Part shown: positions 50,520 through 60,374 of the stretch, piece by piece
Numbering within the stretch: position 1 is the stretch's first letter
How the letters are laid out: the number at the start of each line of letters is the position of its first letter
The notes under the pieces: generated by a model
Database searches by the model: none
Told to the model about the DNA's origin: nothing
Seen by the model: only the letters and a program-made list of their open reading frames with translations
Assembly (NCBI RefSeq): GCF_000517265.1
Contig: NZ_AYSJ01000013.1
Coordinates: 49,041 to 113,040 of the forward strand
DNA: 64,000 nt
Origin: Photorhabdus khanii NC19
GTDB taxonomy: Bacteria; Pseudomonadota; Gammaproteobacteria; Enterobacterales; Enterobacteriaceae
Reading direction: 5' to 3'
Made by a program: the position numbers and the translations under genes

Positions 50520-53500
50520 TTAATTATCTATAAATAAGAAAGGGGCGATACCGACGATTTTTTCTGTTGTGAGATTATGATGTAAATTTACCGTAATAAC
50601 AGAATAAATAATTGCTCCGTCGAGGGTGAATGTCGCCTCCCGTCGCCGGCGTGAAAGGCTCACCGTTGGTTCCAACGTGGGTTCATAACCACCGCCAAGC
50701 CCAGTATCATGCACTGATTTCATGTTTATTCTGTTCAATTCTTCACGACAGGCAACAAAGGTAATTTCGTCATACTTTGCCATTGTCTTGTCTGATTTCA
50801 TCAGGGCAAAAATATCGGACAGTTTTTTACGGTTTCCTGCTTCAGGGCTAACTACGAGTGCATCATATTTATTGATCGTCGTATCGTCTGCTCTGTTTTT
50901 CCATATTGCCGCTTTAACTTCTTCATCCGGCATTTTTTCATAATATTTGATACCATAATTTCTGGCCCTGCCATGATTTGATGTATTGGCTTCCACTCCG
51001 GTAGCAAGCTGATAATTTTCAACATCATTAGCAGTCATATTCTGAATATCATTTACGGTAAAAGTTTTATCACCTATTTTTACCTTAGCCAGACTTGCTG
51101 TATTCCCTGCTTCAATTGTTGCATAAGGTTGTACAGTAAAGCCGCTATTACCCAATGTAACATCAAAGGGAGAGTTCAATGGATTTTCTGGTGCTTCCAA
51201 TAATGTCTTACCGTGCGGACCAAAAAATTGGAGCGTTTTCCCTGCGGGGACTTGCGTAGTTGCACTATCAGAGAAGAAATATCCGTGTGAACTTAACATC
51301 AATTTATTCGCAGGTTTATTAGGTACTGTCCATAATTGAAATGCACCACCAAGCTCAATTTTTTGCGGTTCAAATTGAGGATAATCTTTTTGTAAATGTC
51401 CAATTCTGGCTTGAGCTTTTGTCTTTCTCATATCGCCAGTTCCAATATCTGTTTCTGGTTTCTTATTGGCTTTCCTCCATTCTCTCACTCTGTTTCGGTA
51501 ATCAGTTGCCGATTCATTGGGCATTTTTTCAGGTTTTCCATCACCCACGCCCATGACATTTCGGTGTGATTCATTGATGTTTATTTTGATGTTTGTCAGT
51601 GGAATTTGATTATCGCCCTTGCCAGAATAAGGTCGAATAATATACTCATTTTTGCCTTTAAATATGGCATATTCTGCTCTGAATCTATTTTCCGTTAACA
51701 AGGCTGAATTATTCTCCAGTAAATAATCAGAATTACTGAAATTAAATAACGTATTTTCATCGTTGACGTAATATTGTGTTCCCACAATACGTGATTCTTC
51801 CAGTGCAGAAAGACCACCACTGACTTTCTTATCAATTATTTTATTATCGATAGAAGTAAACCATGTTGGGTAACGATTATAATAGATATGTAACATCTCA
51901 TGATATAAGGCAATAGCGGGTTCACGAGAGCGCCAAGGTTCCTCGGTAATTTTTTCTTCCATGCCAATCAGATGATTATCTGGATCAAAGGCGATACTGC
52001 TACCGGCACTGTTTCTGGCATAAAATTGCCCATCTTTTTCGCGTACAATGGCACTCATTGTCGGAGGCTGTATATTTAAACCCTGTTTTTCAAGTTCCTG
52101 AATAACGATATTTCCAGATGGTATTTGGTCTATTTCGTCTAGTGCATGGGTGACTTGATTAATAAATAGTTCATTGCCTGTTATTGTGATCCCGACAGGA
52201 GGAATATCAACACTCTTACTCTCTATCGATGTATATTGAGCCGTTCTTGAGATATTACCTGAGGTATATTTTGGTATCGGTGTGAACGGTATTTTCTCGA
52301 TGGCAAGGGCAATTCTATTTATCTCTTCTTGGTTGGGTATTTGATTTTCAAAGGAAAATACTTCTTTTAGTAAATAAGGAAGTTCGGTTTTGATAGCATT
52401 AATTTTTTCAATCGAAATACTCGAATTGTTTTGTAATGGTAAGATAACTTCACGGATCCAAGCTTGCTGGATATCTGCTATCTCTGTGCTGAGTAGAGCT
52501 GTGTTATCTCCAAGTTTGAGAGATTTTTCGAAAAAATGGGTTAATGTGTCAGTAATATCTGATAGCTTATCGATATCATATATTTCACAATTTTTGAATG
52601 CGGTATTGATATGAATAAATGCATCTAATATCTTATCGTTTTTAATATTACTGCGTGCTGCTTCAAGTTCCTGATCTATTTTTTTACTTTGCTCCAGGAT
52701 AAGAAATTTATTAGATACATCGGCATGAGTCATCCAATGCCCATTTTTATCTAATTTAACCGCAGGCCAGTAACTAAATTGTTCGGGGTAAGCCGGGTTA
52801 ACGACACGCCAGGTGTGATTTGCTTCATCCCATTTGACTTGATAATTAGCACCAGATTCTTTTATATAGTAGCTCTGTTTAACGGCTGCTTCTGCATTAG
52901 CAGGGCGTATTGAATAAATCCCTTTATATATTCCTTCATTTGAATGAGGTACTATTCCGTCGAGTGGAAGATGACTGATTTTCCATTCATCTTTAAGTTT
53001 ACCTAATCCTTTGGCACTTTTGCCAAAAATATCGGCGAAACTCTTCTCAAGCTTAATACTATTTCTCATGGCACCAACTGCGCTTATGACTCCACGGTAA
53101 GTTAAGGTCAGTGTTGATCTAATAGGTAAAGGTTCGATTAAATCAATTAATCCACCGAGTATAATACTGGAAGATTGGCGTAAGGTGATTATGCCATGCT
53201 CTGGTAATGTTCTGATGACAGCTTGAATTAACGCTCTCCCGGACAGACCTGCTTGTCTGAGGCGTAATGTCGTTTGTGTTACTTTTGCAGCCATTGATTC
53301 AGTCAGTGACATGCCTAAAGTGGCAACAACTAATAGTACATTTGCGGTATCAAAGATAATTGAACCAACATCTTCTCCCGTTAATTTATATTCGCTATCG
53401 GTTGTTGATTTATAGATAACATTATAGAAAGGAATAAGAATGGTTGCTGCTATATGCCAACCAGAGGTAATATCCAGCGCCTGTTTACTTTTTATTGCAA

Positions 53501-55517
53501 TATCGTTTAAACCTTGCTGTATTATTGTTGTGGCAACAGAAAGTAAGTTCTCTTCTTTATAAAAATTAAATTTAGGTGAACCGGTGAAACTTATTCCTAC
53601 ATTCATTCCTGACGTTATACCATAATAATCATTCCAAAATGCGTCATAAGAGTATTTATATCTGTTTGTTTCTGACAAACCAATCAGAGTGTTAGAACGT
53701 TCATAGCCAATCGGAAAAAGCCTTTTCCCCGTATTGACCATCATATTTGGCATTAATATGCCGATGCCTATTTCCATTTTTAGCTCAATTAAAAATAAGG
53801 CATTGGGTTTAGACATGGCACGTAAGGTGGGATGACTATCAACCTGCTGTTGGGTATATTTTTTTGCTTTCACGCCCCCTTGTATGGTTGAAACAACCAA
53901 CCAATTACCCTGATACATTTTTATCATGGCAACATTTCCCATACCCTTTTCGACTGAATAGAGAAAAGCTTCTTCTGGTGGGTTAATAATTTCTTCGACA
54001 GTTAATTTCGCAGCAGGAGATGAGAGTATTAACTTACTGAGTGAAATGGATTCATAATGACTGTATTGGTTTTTGTAAACATTAAATTGTTCATTGAAAT
54101 TGTATTGTGAATCAAATTTATCTCTCTTTTTGAAATCGATAAAAGAAAAGTAGCCTGCTGGCTTGACATTGTTTTTATTGAAAGGGTTAAGTTTTCTCTT
54201 GTCATTTTCAAATAATTTTATTGTTTCTAATGTGGAGTAATTAACTGCCTGTTCCACATTAGCATTCTCTTTTCTCATTCGATAAATGATTGCTGCTGTT
54301 AAAATAATACAGCCTTCCATATCAATATGTTTTGATTCTTGAGTAAGAATATGATCTGTATCATATTGAATATTATGTTTCTTGAATAATAACTCAGCCT
54401 GATCTTGGGCGAAAATAACATCGCGATAATCACCATGACCTTTAATCATTTTTCCTACTTTAGGTGCAATTTGATAAAGTAGGGCACCTAACGAAGATAA
54501 AACTAATAAATGATATTTCGCTGCTTGTAGTGTTTGCAGTTCAAAAATATCTTCCTGGTTATATTCGGCACGATGTTGGTTTTTTAGTGCTATCTCTTCT
54601 TTGGCTAATTGGGCTAATAATATATCATCGCCAATGTTAATACTTTGATTTGTTTCCGTGTGAATAATGGGTATGCCTGGGTTAATATTAGTTGAGGTAA
54701 TTAGCTTCGCTACCTTTTCAATTCCTTGTTTATACGATTTGAAAATATCTTCTTTGTCCTTAATTCGTTGGTTATAATCTGATTTTTCTTTATCGCTTAA
54801 CTCTATATTGCCATCTGACATAAAAGTTAGCAGTGCATCTGAATAGACTTCATCATCGATATCGCCTGTAGAAAATGCCTCGCGATATATTTTCAGTAAA
54901 GGCTCTTCGGGATTGATACCTAATTCTTCCCATATATCTATTTTGACTTTATCTGTGGTGACTTCATCTTTATGCAGATTTTCTAGTTTGTTAATAATCT
55001 CCATCTTTGCCAGTAGAGTATTTATCGCTGCATCGCTATCTGTTTTCTTATAATCTTTGATAAAAATAAGGTTAAGGATATTATTTATTGTATGCAGTAA
55101 ATCTGAGTATTTTATTTCTGAATATTTGTCAAAAACAATGCTCAACTTCTCTTTTAAAGAATTTTGGAATTCAGGTGAATAGTGACGATAAGAAAATAGA
55201 TTTTCAACTATATATAGGCTCGTTGATTTAATATCGGATGTGATCCAAGTTGGGTAATTTTGATTACCTTTTAATAGAGAGATAAATACTTCATCGCTAT
55301 TCTTATTACATTTATTATCTTTGCAATCTTCATGACTATTACGCGGGTATTCCCAATATTTTCCCTGGACTACAGCATGTTCTGTTTCTTCTTGATCAGG
55401 ATAACGCTGATTCCAGGATGAAGATTCTGCTACTGGAGATAAAATGCTGTTATTTTCTCCTTTTGCATAGGGTGCATTACTATTGGTATTTTCAATATCA
55501 TAATCGGAATGTGACAT
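50520..55517 (-). CDS. Large multidomain toxin with NleD-like (M91) protease motif
   Basis: 1665-residue protein, the longest in the window. No signal peptide. The N-terminal ~60 residues are polar and low in hydrophobicity. Residues ~330-800 include hydrophobic stretches (LLVLSSLGALL; IIFDTANVLLVVATLGMSL) that could be a translocation region. Residues ~1110-1300 hold YHEMLHIYYNRY, an HExxH zinc site (His1206, Glu1207, His1210), followed by LEESRIVG (Glu1240/1241), the layout of peptidase family M91/NleD. NleD cleaves host JNK and p38 kinases. Residues ~1385-1620 resemble the Stv domain of other large toxins (SSHGYFF, LQFFGPHGKTLLEAP). An AGGAGG precedes the ATG. Host target and delivery route are inference. 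Confidence 0.75.
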   Translation of the reverse strand: MSHSDYDIENTNSNAPYAKGENNSILSPVAESSSWNQRYPDQEETEHAVVQGKYWEYPRNSHEDCKDNKCNKNSDEVFISLLKGNQNYPTWITSDIKSTSLYIVENLFSYRHYSPEFQNSLKEKLSIVFDKYSEIKYSDLLHTINNILNLIFIKDYKKTDSDAAINTLLAKMEIINKLENLHKDEVTTDKVKIDIWEELGINPEEPLLKIYREAFSTGDIDDEVYSDALLTFMSDGNIELSDKEKSDYNQRIKDKEDIFKSYKQGIEKVAKLITSTNINPGIPIIHTETNQSINIGDDILLAQLAKEEIALKNQHRAEYNQEDIFELQTLQAAKYHLLVLSSLGALLYQIAPKVGKMIKGHGDYRDVIFAQDQAELLFKKHNIQYDTDHILTQESKHIDMEGCIILTAAIIYRMRKENANVEQAVNYSTLETIKLFENDKRKLNPFNKNNVKPAGYFSFIDFKKRDKFDSQYNFNEQFNVYKNQYSHYESISLSKLILSSPAAKLTVEEIINPPEEAFLYSVEKGMGNVAMIKMYQGNWLVVSTIQGGVKAKKYTQQQVDSHPTLRAMSKPNALFLIELKMEIGIGILMPNMMVNTGKRLFPIGYERSNTLIGLSETNRYKYSYDAFWNDYYGITSGMNVGISFTGSPKFNFYKEENLLSVATTIIQQGLNDIAIKSKQALDITSGWHIAATILIPFYNVIYKSTTDSEYKLTGEDVGSIIFDTANVLLVVATLGMSLTESMAAKVTQTTLRLRQAGLSGRALIQAVIRTLPEHGIITLRQSSSIILGGLIDLIEPLPIRSTLTLTYRGVISAVGAMRNSIKLEKSFADIFGKSAKGLGKLKDEWKISHLPLDGIVPHSNEGIYKGIYSIRPANAEAAVKQSYYIKESGANYQVKWDEANHTWRVVNPAYPEQFSYWPAVKLDKNGHWMTHADVSNKFLILEQSKKIDQELEAARSNIKNDKILDAFIHINTAFKNCEIYDIDKLSDITDTLTHFFEKSLKLGDNTALLSTEIADIQQAWIREVILPLQNNSSISIEKINAIKTELPYLLKEVFSFENQIPNQEEINRIALAIEKIPFTPIPKYTSGNISRTAQYTSIESKSVDIPPVGITITGNELFINQVTHALDEIDQIPSGNIVIQELEKQGLNIQPPTMSAIVREKDGQFYARNSAGSSIAFDPDNHLIGMEEKITEEPWRSREPAIALYHEMLHIYYNRYPTWFTSIDNKIIDKKVSGGLSALEESRIVGTQYYVNDENTLFNFSNSDYLLENNSALLTENRFRAEYAIFKGKNEYIIRPYSGKGDNQIPLTNIKININESHRNVMGVGDGKPEKMPNESATDYRNRVREWRKANKKPETDIGTGDMRKTKAQARIGHLQKDYPQFEPQKIELGGAFQLWTVPNKPANKLMLSSHGYFFSDSATTQVPAGKTLQFFGPHGKTLLEAPENPLNSPFDVTLGNSGFTVQPYATIEAGNTASLAKVKIGDKTFTVNDIQNMTANDVENYQLATGVEANTSNHGRARNYGIKYYEKMPDEEVKAAIWKNRADDTTINKYDALVVSPEAGNRKKLSDIFALMKSDKTMAKYDEITFVACREELNRINMKSVHDTGLGGGYEPTLEPTVSLSRRRREATFTLDGAIIYSVITVNLHHNLTTEKIVGIAPFLFIDN

Positions 55518-56127
55518 ATAATCCTCCTAGTTGATTATATTTATAGATGAAAAATAAGAACTTCAATGTTGTCATATATTTTTTACAATTTTGTTTCACT
55601 GCATTTACCAAATTAATGGAAGGATGAATGGGGATAATCATCAGTGTTAACTGAATCATTACCGCATTGATCTGATTTATATTGGTTACTATTGATAATT
55701 AAATATTATCCATAACCTTAAAATCGCATTAATCAAGTTAGTCAATTATAATCAACATGAATTAATTTAAAATACTAATTAATGTAAGTGGAAATTATTA
55801 ATTTGTTTAATTATATATAAGTATTTATTTATTATTTTTTATGATAAGAGTCTTAATGAAGCCTCTGTATTGAGTGAACAGCAAGTAGGACTCAGGTTAG
55901 TTTTAGCGATTTATCTGATGACTGAAATGATAGGATGAGTTAAAAAATCCTTTGTAATTAATTAGATATAAATGAGGCAGGAGAAGCGGGATGAAAGAAC
56001 AGGCGTTAAAGAAGACGGTACTAAGAAACAAGTATCTGATATGGCATGATCTAACGCATTTCAGCCGCGTGTTCAGGGATTGGTGCAACTGAATGACTAC
56101 TGCGCGGCTGAAAATAAATTTATAAAA
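55518..56127. other. Long intergenic region upstream of the large toxin
   Basis: 610 bases. 55540-55860 is AT-rich and must hold the toxin promoter. 55880-56110 is less AT-rich and ends in the inverted repeat TTCAGCCGCG/CGCGGCTGAA at 56060-56110 with a 31-base loop. No gene is recognised there. It could be a remnant of a mobile element or a folded 3' UTR of the nitrilase. Confidence 0.5.
56060..56110. repeat. Inverted repeat with long loop
   Basis: TTCAGCCGCG at 56060-56069 and CGCGGCTGAA at 56101-56110 are perfect complements. There is no T run on either side, so a simple terminator is unlikely. Confidence 0.6.
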
Positions 56128-57192
56128 TTATTTTATTTGTTTCTGGTTGGTATTTATATTGATGTCATCAGGTTTTTCTTCCGACTGTTTATTGAGCGTT
56201 TCCTTTTCAATGCAAACTTCGCTGTCACACCATTCGGTTTCTTTGATAATAGCCGGCAGTCGTCGGGTTTTATCTAAAAGAAGACAGGTTACATCGGGTC
56301 GTGAATAGTGTCCGGCGGGGTCTGCAACCGATTTTGCTAAGGTAATCTCATTCAGATCGATATCTGCGTACAGTAATCCTTCTTCGTTAGGAGACAGTGG
56401 CTTAGCGAGTTGTTTGCCATCTGGTCCATAAATACAGGCATAGCCTCCACCTATCTCAAGCAGAGATTTATGTGTTTCGGTCTGGCAGAGCATATCAATC
56501 ATTTCTGGTGAAACCAGGGCACAGGCACCAATGAAGAAACATTGGCCTTCCAGTGCATATACACTACTGACAGCGGTATTCATTTCACCTGACAGGCCAT
56601 GAACGCGCCCTTTATAGATGGAAAAACTTGGCCAGGAACCAATATGGATTTGTTCATCCTGAGCAAACATGGCGTATTTTGATAAAGGTTGGATATGTTC
56701 CCAACAGTTTAGGGCACCAACTTTACCAAGAGAGGTCTCAATAACATTTAAACCACTACCATCACCTTCACCAAAGATCGTTCTTTCCACATGAGTGGGT
56801 TTTAATTTTCTTCGTGCCAGTAACGTCTTACCTGTTTGGTCGATAATAGATTGGGAGATGTAAAGACTGCCTTTATCTTTTTCACTGAAACCGAGCACCA
56901 CCATAATATGATTATCGGCGGCGGCCTGCTCAATTCTTTGATATTGCTGACTATCGAGAACTAATGAATTGTTGTGATATTGCTTGAGGAATTGCATGCC
57001 CCAGAGGGGAGAATCCAGCCAGATGAACCACGGATAGCCAGGTATCCAGGTTTCAGGAAAAGCAATCAATTTAGCGCCATTGCCGGCTGCTGACTCAATT
57101 AATGCGATAGTTTTTGTAACAGTCGCTTCCAGGTCGAGAAAAATGGGGGCGGCTTGAACTGCGGCCACCCGATAGGTTGGGTTTGTTGACAT
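56128..57192 (-). CDS. Nitrilase
   Basis: 354-residue nitrilase-superfamily hydrolase, branch 1 (true nitrilases), converting nitriles to acids plus ammonia. The catalytic triad is visible as Glu47 (FPETWIPGYPW), Lys131 (RRKLKPTHVER) and Cys163 (GALNCWEHIQPL). The C-terminal ~35 residues are variable and polar. No signal peptide. GGAG lies upstream of the ATG. It sits between toxin genes on the same strand; a role in detoxifying plant or insect nitriles, or in secondary metabolism, is guesswork. Confidence 0.92.
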   Translation of the reverse strand: MSTNPTYRVAAVQAAPIFLDLEATVTKTIALIESAAGNGAKLIAFPETWIPGYPWFIWLDSPLWGMQFLKQYHNNSLVLDSQQYQRIEQAAADNHIMVVLGFSEKDKGSLYISQSIIDQTGKTLLARRKLKPTHVERTIFGEGDGSGLNVIETSLGKVGALNCWEHIQPLSKYAMFAQDEQIHIGSWPSFSIYKGRVHGLSGEMNTAVSSVYALEGQCFFIGACALVSPEMIDMLCQTETHKSLLEIGGGYACIYGPDGKQLAKPLSPNEEGLLYADIDLNEITLAKSVADPAGHYSRPDVTCLLLDKTRRLPAIIKETEWCDSEVCIEKETLNKQSEEKPDDININTNQKQIK

Positions 57193-57510
57193 GATAGGTT
57201 ATCTCCTTGGTATAGGTATGCCTATCATAATGTGAGCTTTGAGCTAAATGGTACGGAATTTGCATTTTATTTTAGAATATATGGAATAGGCCACATTTTT
57301 TTATATTTTACTTTCCCCATATAGAAAAATTATTATTTTTTATACAATAAATTGTACTAGGTATAAAATTAAATATATAGCGTTAAGACAGTGAATCGAG
57401 TGCCGCGTAGGGATCAAGCGGTTCTATTTACGTTGATAAAAAAAATCTCTGACAATGTTTGCCAGAGATTTTTGTTTGAAAGAATAATTTTTATCCTTGA
57501 TTGATGGACA
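57193..57510. other. Intergenic region between nitrilase and tccC
   Basis: 318 bases, AT-rich, with the tccC terminator at 57440-57474 and presumably the nitrilase promoter. Nothing else recognised. Confidence 0.55.
57440..57474 (-). terminator. Terminator of the TccC-type gene
   Basis: On the minus strand AAATCTCTG/CAGAGATTT followed by a long T run. Confidence 0.85.
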
Positions 57511-60303
57511 TTATCCTGGCTGTGCTTTGGTCCGTTTGGGGGGAGTAACAATCAATCGATCAACTCTTTTATGACTGAACTCTTGGTGTTCTCTGCGAAG
57601 AGACAATAAGAAATTGGGATCTTGTGCGGTGTAATACAAATATCGTACTGATAGGGTAAATGAATCTGCATTTTCTAGCGCTTTTCTTGAGCCAGTGGCA
57701 CGACGTTGTTTCTCTGTTTTATCCTGCTCATTGGCCGGTGGCATCAAAATACTGAGTAAATCGGTTAAGTCGTGTGAACCTGGGTGGGATAGAACACCAA
57801 TATACTTATGATCTTGTGTGTGCAATACACCATGAGATAGTTCGTGAATAGCGATATGGGCGACATGTTCACTTCCTAATAGCGGATCTTCATAGACTCT
57901 TTTCAGTGCATCAGAATACACATTGACATAGGCATTTTTTCTTTCTGACCGTTTTTTATACTCCTCAACATCCAAATCGGCAACAGTACTGGATGAACCT
58001 GATTTATCTTTTTGATAATTAATATGTTTCGTGGTTTTTAATTTGTCTAGCCCATGCATAACGCTGTCAATACGTTTCTTCCATTGCGGGAGTTGATCAA
58101 CCTCCTGATGGCTACCGAAAAATATCTTGTAGATTTCAAGGGCGCTTTCATTGTTTTTACTGTTTTTCAAAAAGCTACTGGCTGTTTTTAGTTGATTAAT
58201 GGCTATTTTCTTGCCTTCTTTAAAGGCGGCCTGAGCCTTATCATGTGCATTTGTGCCCGATTCATCCTGATAACGAATTGGGTTATTCCTGACCATTTGA
58301 TACAGGTTCAATCCGTCCACGGTTCCTGCCGGATCGGCACTTAACCATCTGCCGATCCATGGTTGATAATAGCGGTATCGGTAGTAATACAACCCAGTTT
58401 TATCCTGTTCCTTGCCTGAATATCTGATGGTTTTATAATCCGCCTCAATCTGTTTCCTGGCTGCCCATACTGCTGTGCCCCCGTATGGGTAATATTCTTC
58501 GCGGCTGATAATTCTGCTTTTGGCGTCCAGCTCCAGCACGCTGCTGCCAATCAGATTGTCATAACTGTAACGTATCTGATCCCTGGCTGTATCACCGGGA
58601 TTGACTTTTTCCCAGAGCAGTGCCCGTACTTGTGCGTGTCCTGCTTTTCCAATAGTGATCACTTGCAGGTTTTCGGTTGTTTTTGTGCCTGATTTTGTTG
58701 TCCGCAGCTCCAGTCCGGGCAGGTAAACCACCCGTTGTTGCTGTGTACTGTTACTTGTCTGTTGTTCATTGACTTTCAGCACCCGCATTGCATTTGCGCT
58801 ATAGCGGTACCATTCCTTATCAGCCGTGCTATTGTTACGGCTGATCGTTGTGACCTGTTGTAATTCACCTCTCTGGTTCCAGCTTAAGTCTTGTCCCTTT
58901 TGCAACGCTAGCTGATACCCGCCTGCATCGAATTGAGCATCCACATCTTCCGGTGTCAGTGCGCTTTGACTCAGTATGGCTCGGTTGCTGCGGTTAGATA
59001 CTGTTATTTCTGTCGTATAAATATTACGACTTGCTGGTGCATTATGCTGGATTTTCGTTAGGTTATTGCCTCGGTCATAACTGTAGGTACGGATGTATTT
59101 GGTATAGATTTTGTCATCAGAGGGAAGAGGAATGAGAGGTGTAGGCATTTGGTTGTTTTGTTGACCAATGTTAGCCATCTCGTGGCCGGTAGACTGGATA
59201 AGTTGGTATAGAGAATCATAGCTGTAAGTGTTCTTGGGGACCACTTTCTGATTGCGCCAGAAGTGGGCTGATTTTGCCTGATTAAAGATACTGACCATAT
59301 TACCCACCGGATCATATTCATAGAGTAAATCCTGTAGTAATTTTTCCTTAAAGGGGTGCTTTTTGGTGCGCTGGGTGATGATATGGATTAATCGCTGGGT
59401 TTCCGGCTCATAAGTGTATTGCGTCACTACGCCGTTACCGTGTTCTTCATCTATTTTCTGGCCTGCTGCCGAATAGGATAGGGATCTGATGATGACTTGC
59501 TCCGATTGTCCTTTGAGCGTTAACCAGCGACCTTCCAGTTGTCCGGTGACATTGTACGCCAGACGCTGCTTATTTCCTTTGGCATCAATTTGTGTCAAAG
59601 GGGCGCCGGTGGCATCAGCGGTGTTTTCTGTGATGTAAATCTCATTTTCCAGTTTGCTCTGCCAGACTGACTTGTTATCACCACACCAGTCAGGAATCTG
59701 ATCATCTTTCAGCAATTGCAGTGACTGGGATAGGAGCGTACCGGTCAGAGATAAGCTACTGCGTTGATTCAGCCCGGCGGTGTCATAGTGACGTATATAC
59801 TGACCCGCCAGATTAAGGTTCTTTTGTGCCAAGGAATGCCCAGCCCAGATAAAACGTTCGATAACACGAGGGACTTTTTCATCAGCGGATTGTTCACTGA
59901 TTGACAGCAGGCGGCCAGGCAATGAGCTGTCTTCGTATTGCCAGGTTTGCGTCACACCTATTGCGTTTATGTTCAGAACCGGGCGAGTTTCAATATCTCT
60001 CAATGTCACGGTACATCCGGCATCGGCGCTTATCGTGCGCAGTACCGTGCCGATGAGATCGTACTGCCAGTGGAAATTGGGTTGCACTGTATTATCTGTT
60101 TGCATCAGATCATATAAACGCGGATCGAGACTTTGAGAGCGATTTCCGCGTGAATCATACTGATGATGGGTAATCTGTATATCGGCATTGTCGCCAGCGT
60201 TGGCTCGGTGAAAAGCGATTTCCCGTACAGTCAGCCCTCGGTTATCCAATACATTGACTGTAGGAGTACCGGCATATACGGTCGGGTCGAAGGTGGATAT
60301 CAT
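57511..60303 (-). CDS. tccC: TccC-type Rhs toxin with metalloprotease-like C-terminus
   Basis: 930 residues. Residues 1-~682 are the TcC/Rhs shell: FDPTVYAGTPTVNVLDNRG at the start, YD-type repeats, and the core end YRYYQPWIGRWLSADPAG with NLYQMVRNNP. In TccC proteins this core forms a cocoon with TcB and self-cleaves to free the variable C-terminus. The 248-residue C-terminal effector has HELSHGVLHTQDHKY (zinc site His820, Glu821, His824, with Asp831) and LENADSF, as in the M35/aspzincin (deuterolysin, Lys-N-like) family. The known Photorhabdus TccC effectors I recall are ADP-ribosyltransferases, so this is a different cargo type. AAGGAA precedes the ATG. Its TcB partner is not in the window. 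Confidence 0.85.
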   Translation of the reverse strand: MISTFDPTVYAGTPTVNVLDNRGLTVREIAFHRANAGDNADIQITHHQYDSRGNRSQSLDPRLYDLMQTDNTVQPNFHWQYDLIGTVLRTISADAGCTVTLRDIETRPVLNINAIGVTQTWQYEDSSLPGRLLSISEQSADEKVPRVIERFIWAGHSLAQKNLNLAGQYIRHYDTAGLNQRSSLSLTGTLLSQSLQLLKDDQIPDWCGDNKSVWQSKLENEIYITENTADATGAPLTQIDAKGNKQRLAYNVTGQLEGRWLTLKGQSEQVIIRSLSYSAAGQKIDEEHGNGVVTQYTYEPETQRLIHIITQRTKKHPFKEKLLQDLLYEYDPVGNMVSIFNQAKSAHFWRNQKVVPKNTYSYDSLYQLIQSTGHEMANIGQQNNQMPTPLIPLPSDDKIYTKYIRTYSYDRGNNLTKIQHNAPASRNIYTTEITVSNRSNRAILSQSALTPEDVDAQFDAGGYQLALQKGQDLSWNQRGELQQVTTISRNNSTADKEWYRYSANAMRVLKVNEQQTSNSTQQQRVVYLPGLELRTTKSGTKTTENLQVITIGKAGHAQVRALLWEKVNPGDTARDQIRYSYDNLIGSSVLELDAKSRIISREEYYPYGGTAVWAARKQIEADYKTIRYSGKEQDKTGLYYYRYRYYQPWIGRWLSADPAGTVDGLNLYQMVRNNPIRYQDESGTNAHDKAQAAFKEGKKIAINQLKTASSFLKNSKNNESALEIYKIFFGSHQEVDQLPQWKKRIDSVMHGLDKLKTTKHINYQKDKSGSSSTVADLDVEEYKKRSERKNAYVNVYSDALKRVYEDPLLGSEHVAHIAIHELSHGVLHTQDHKYIGVLSHPGSHDLTDLLSILMPPANEQDKTEKQRRATGSRKALENADSFTLSVRYLYYTAQDPNFLLSLRREHQEFSHKRVDRLIVTPPKRTKAQPG

Positions 60304-60374
60304 TTTATGTTCCTTGATTTGGTGATTGTCCTGATAGGTGAAAAGGTAAAATTTTTTGCGATTGCATCCCTTAT

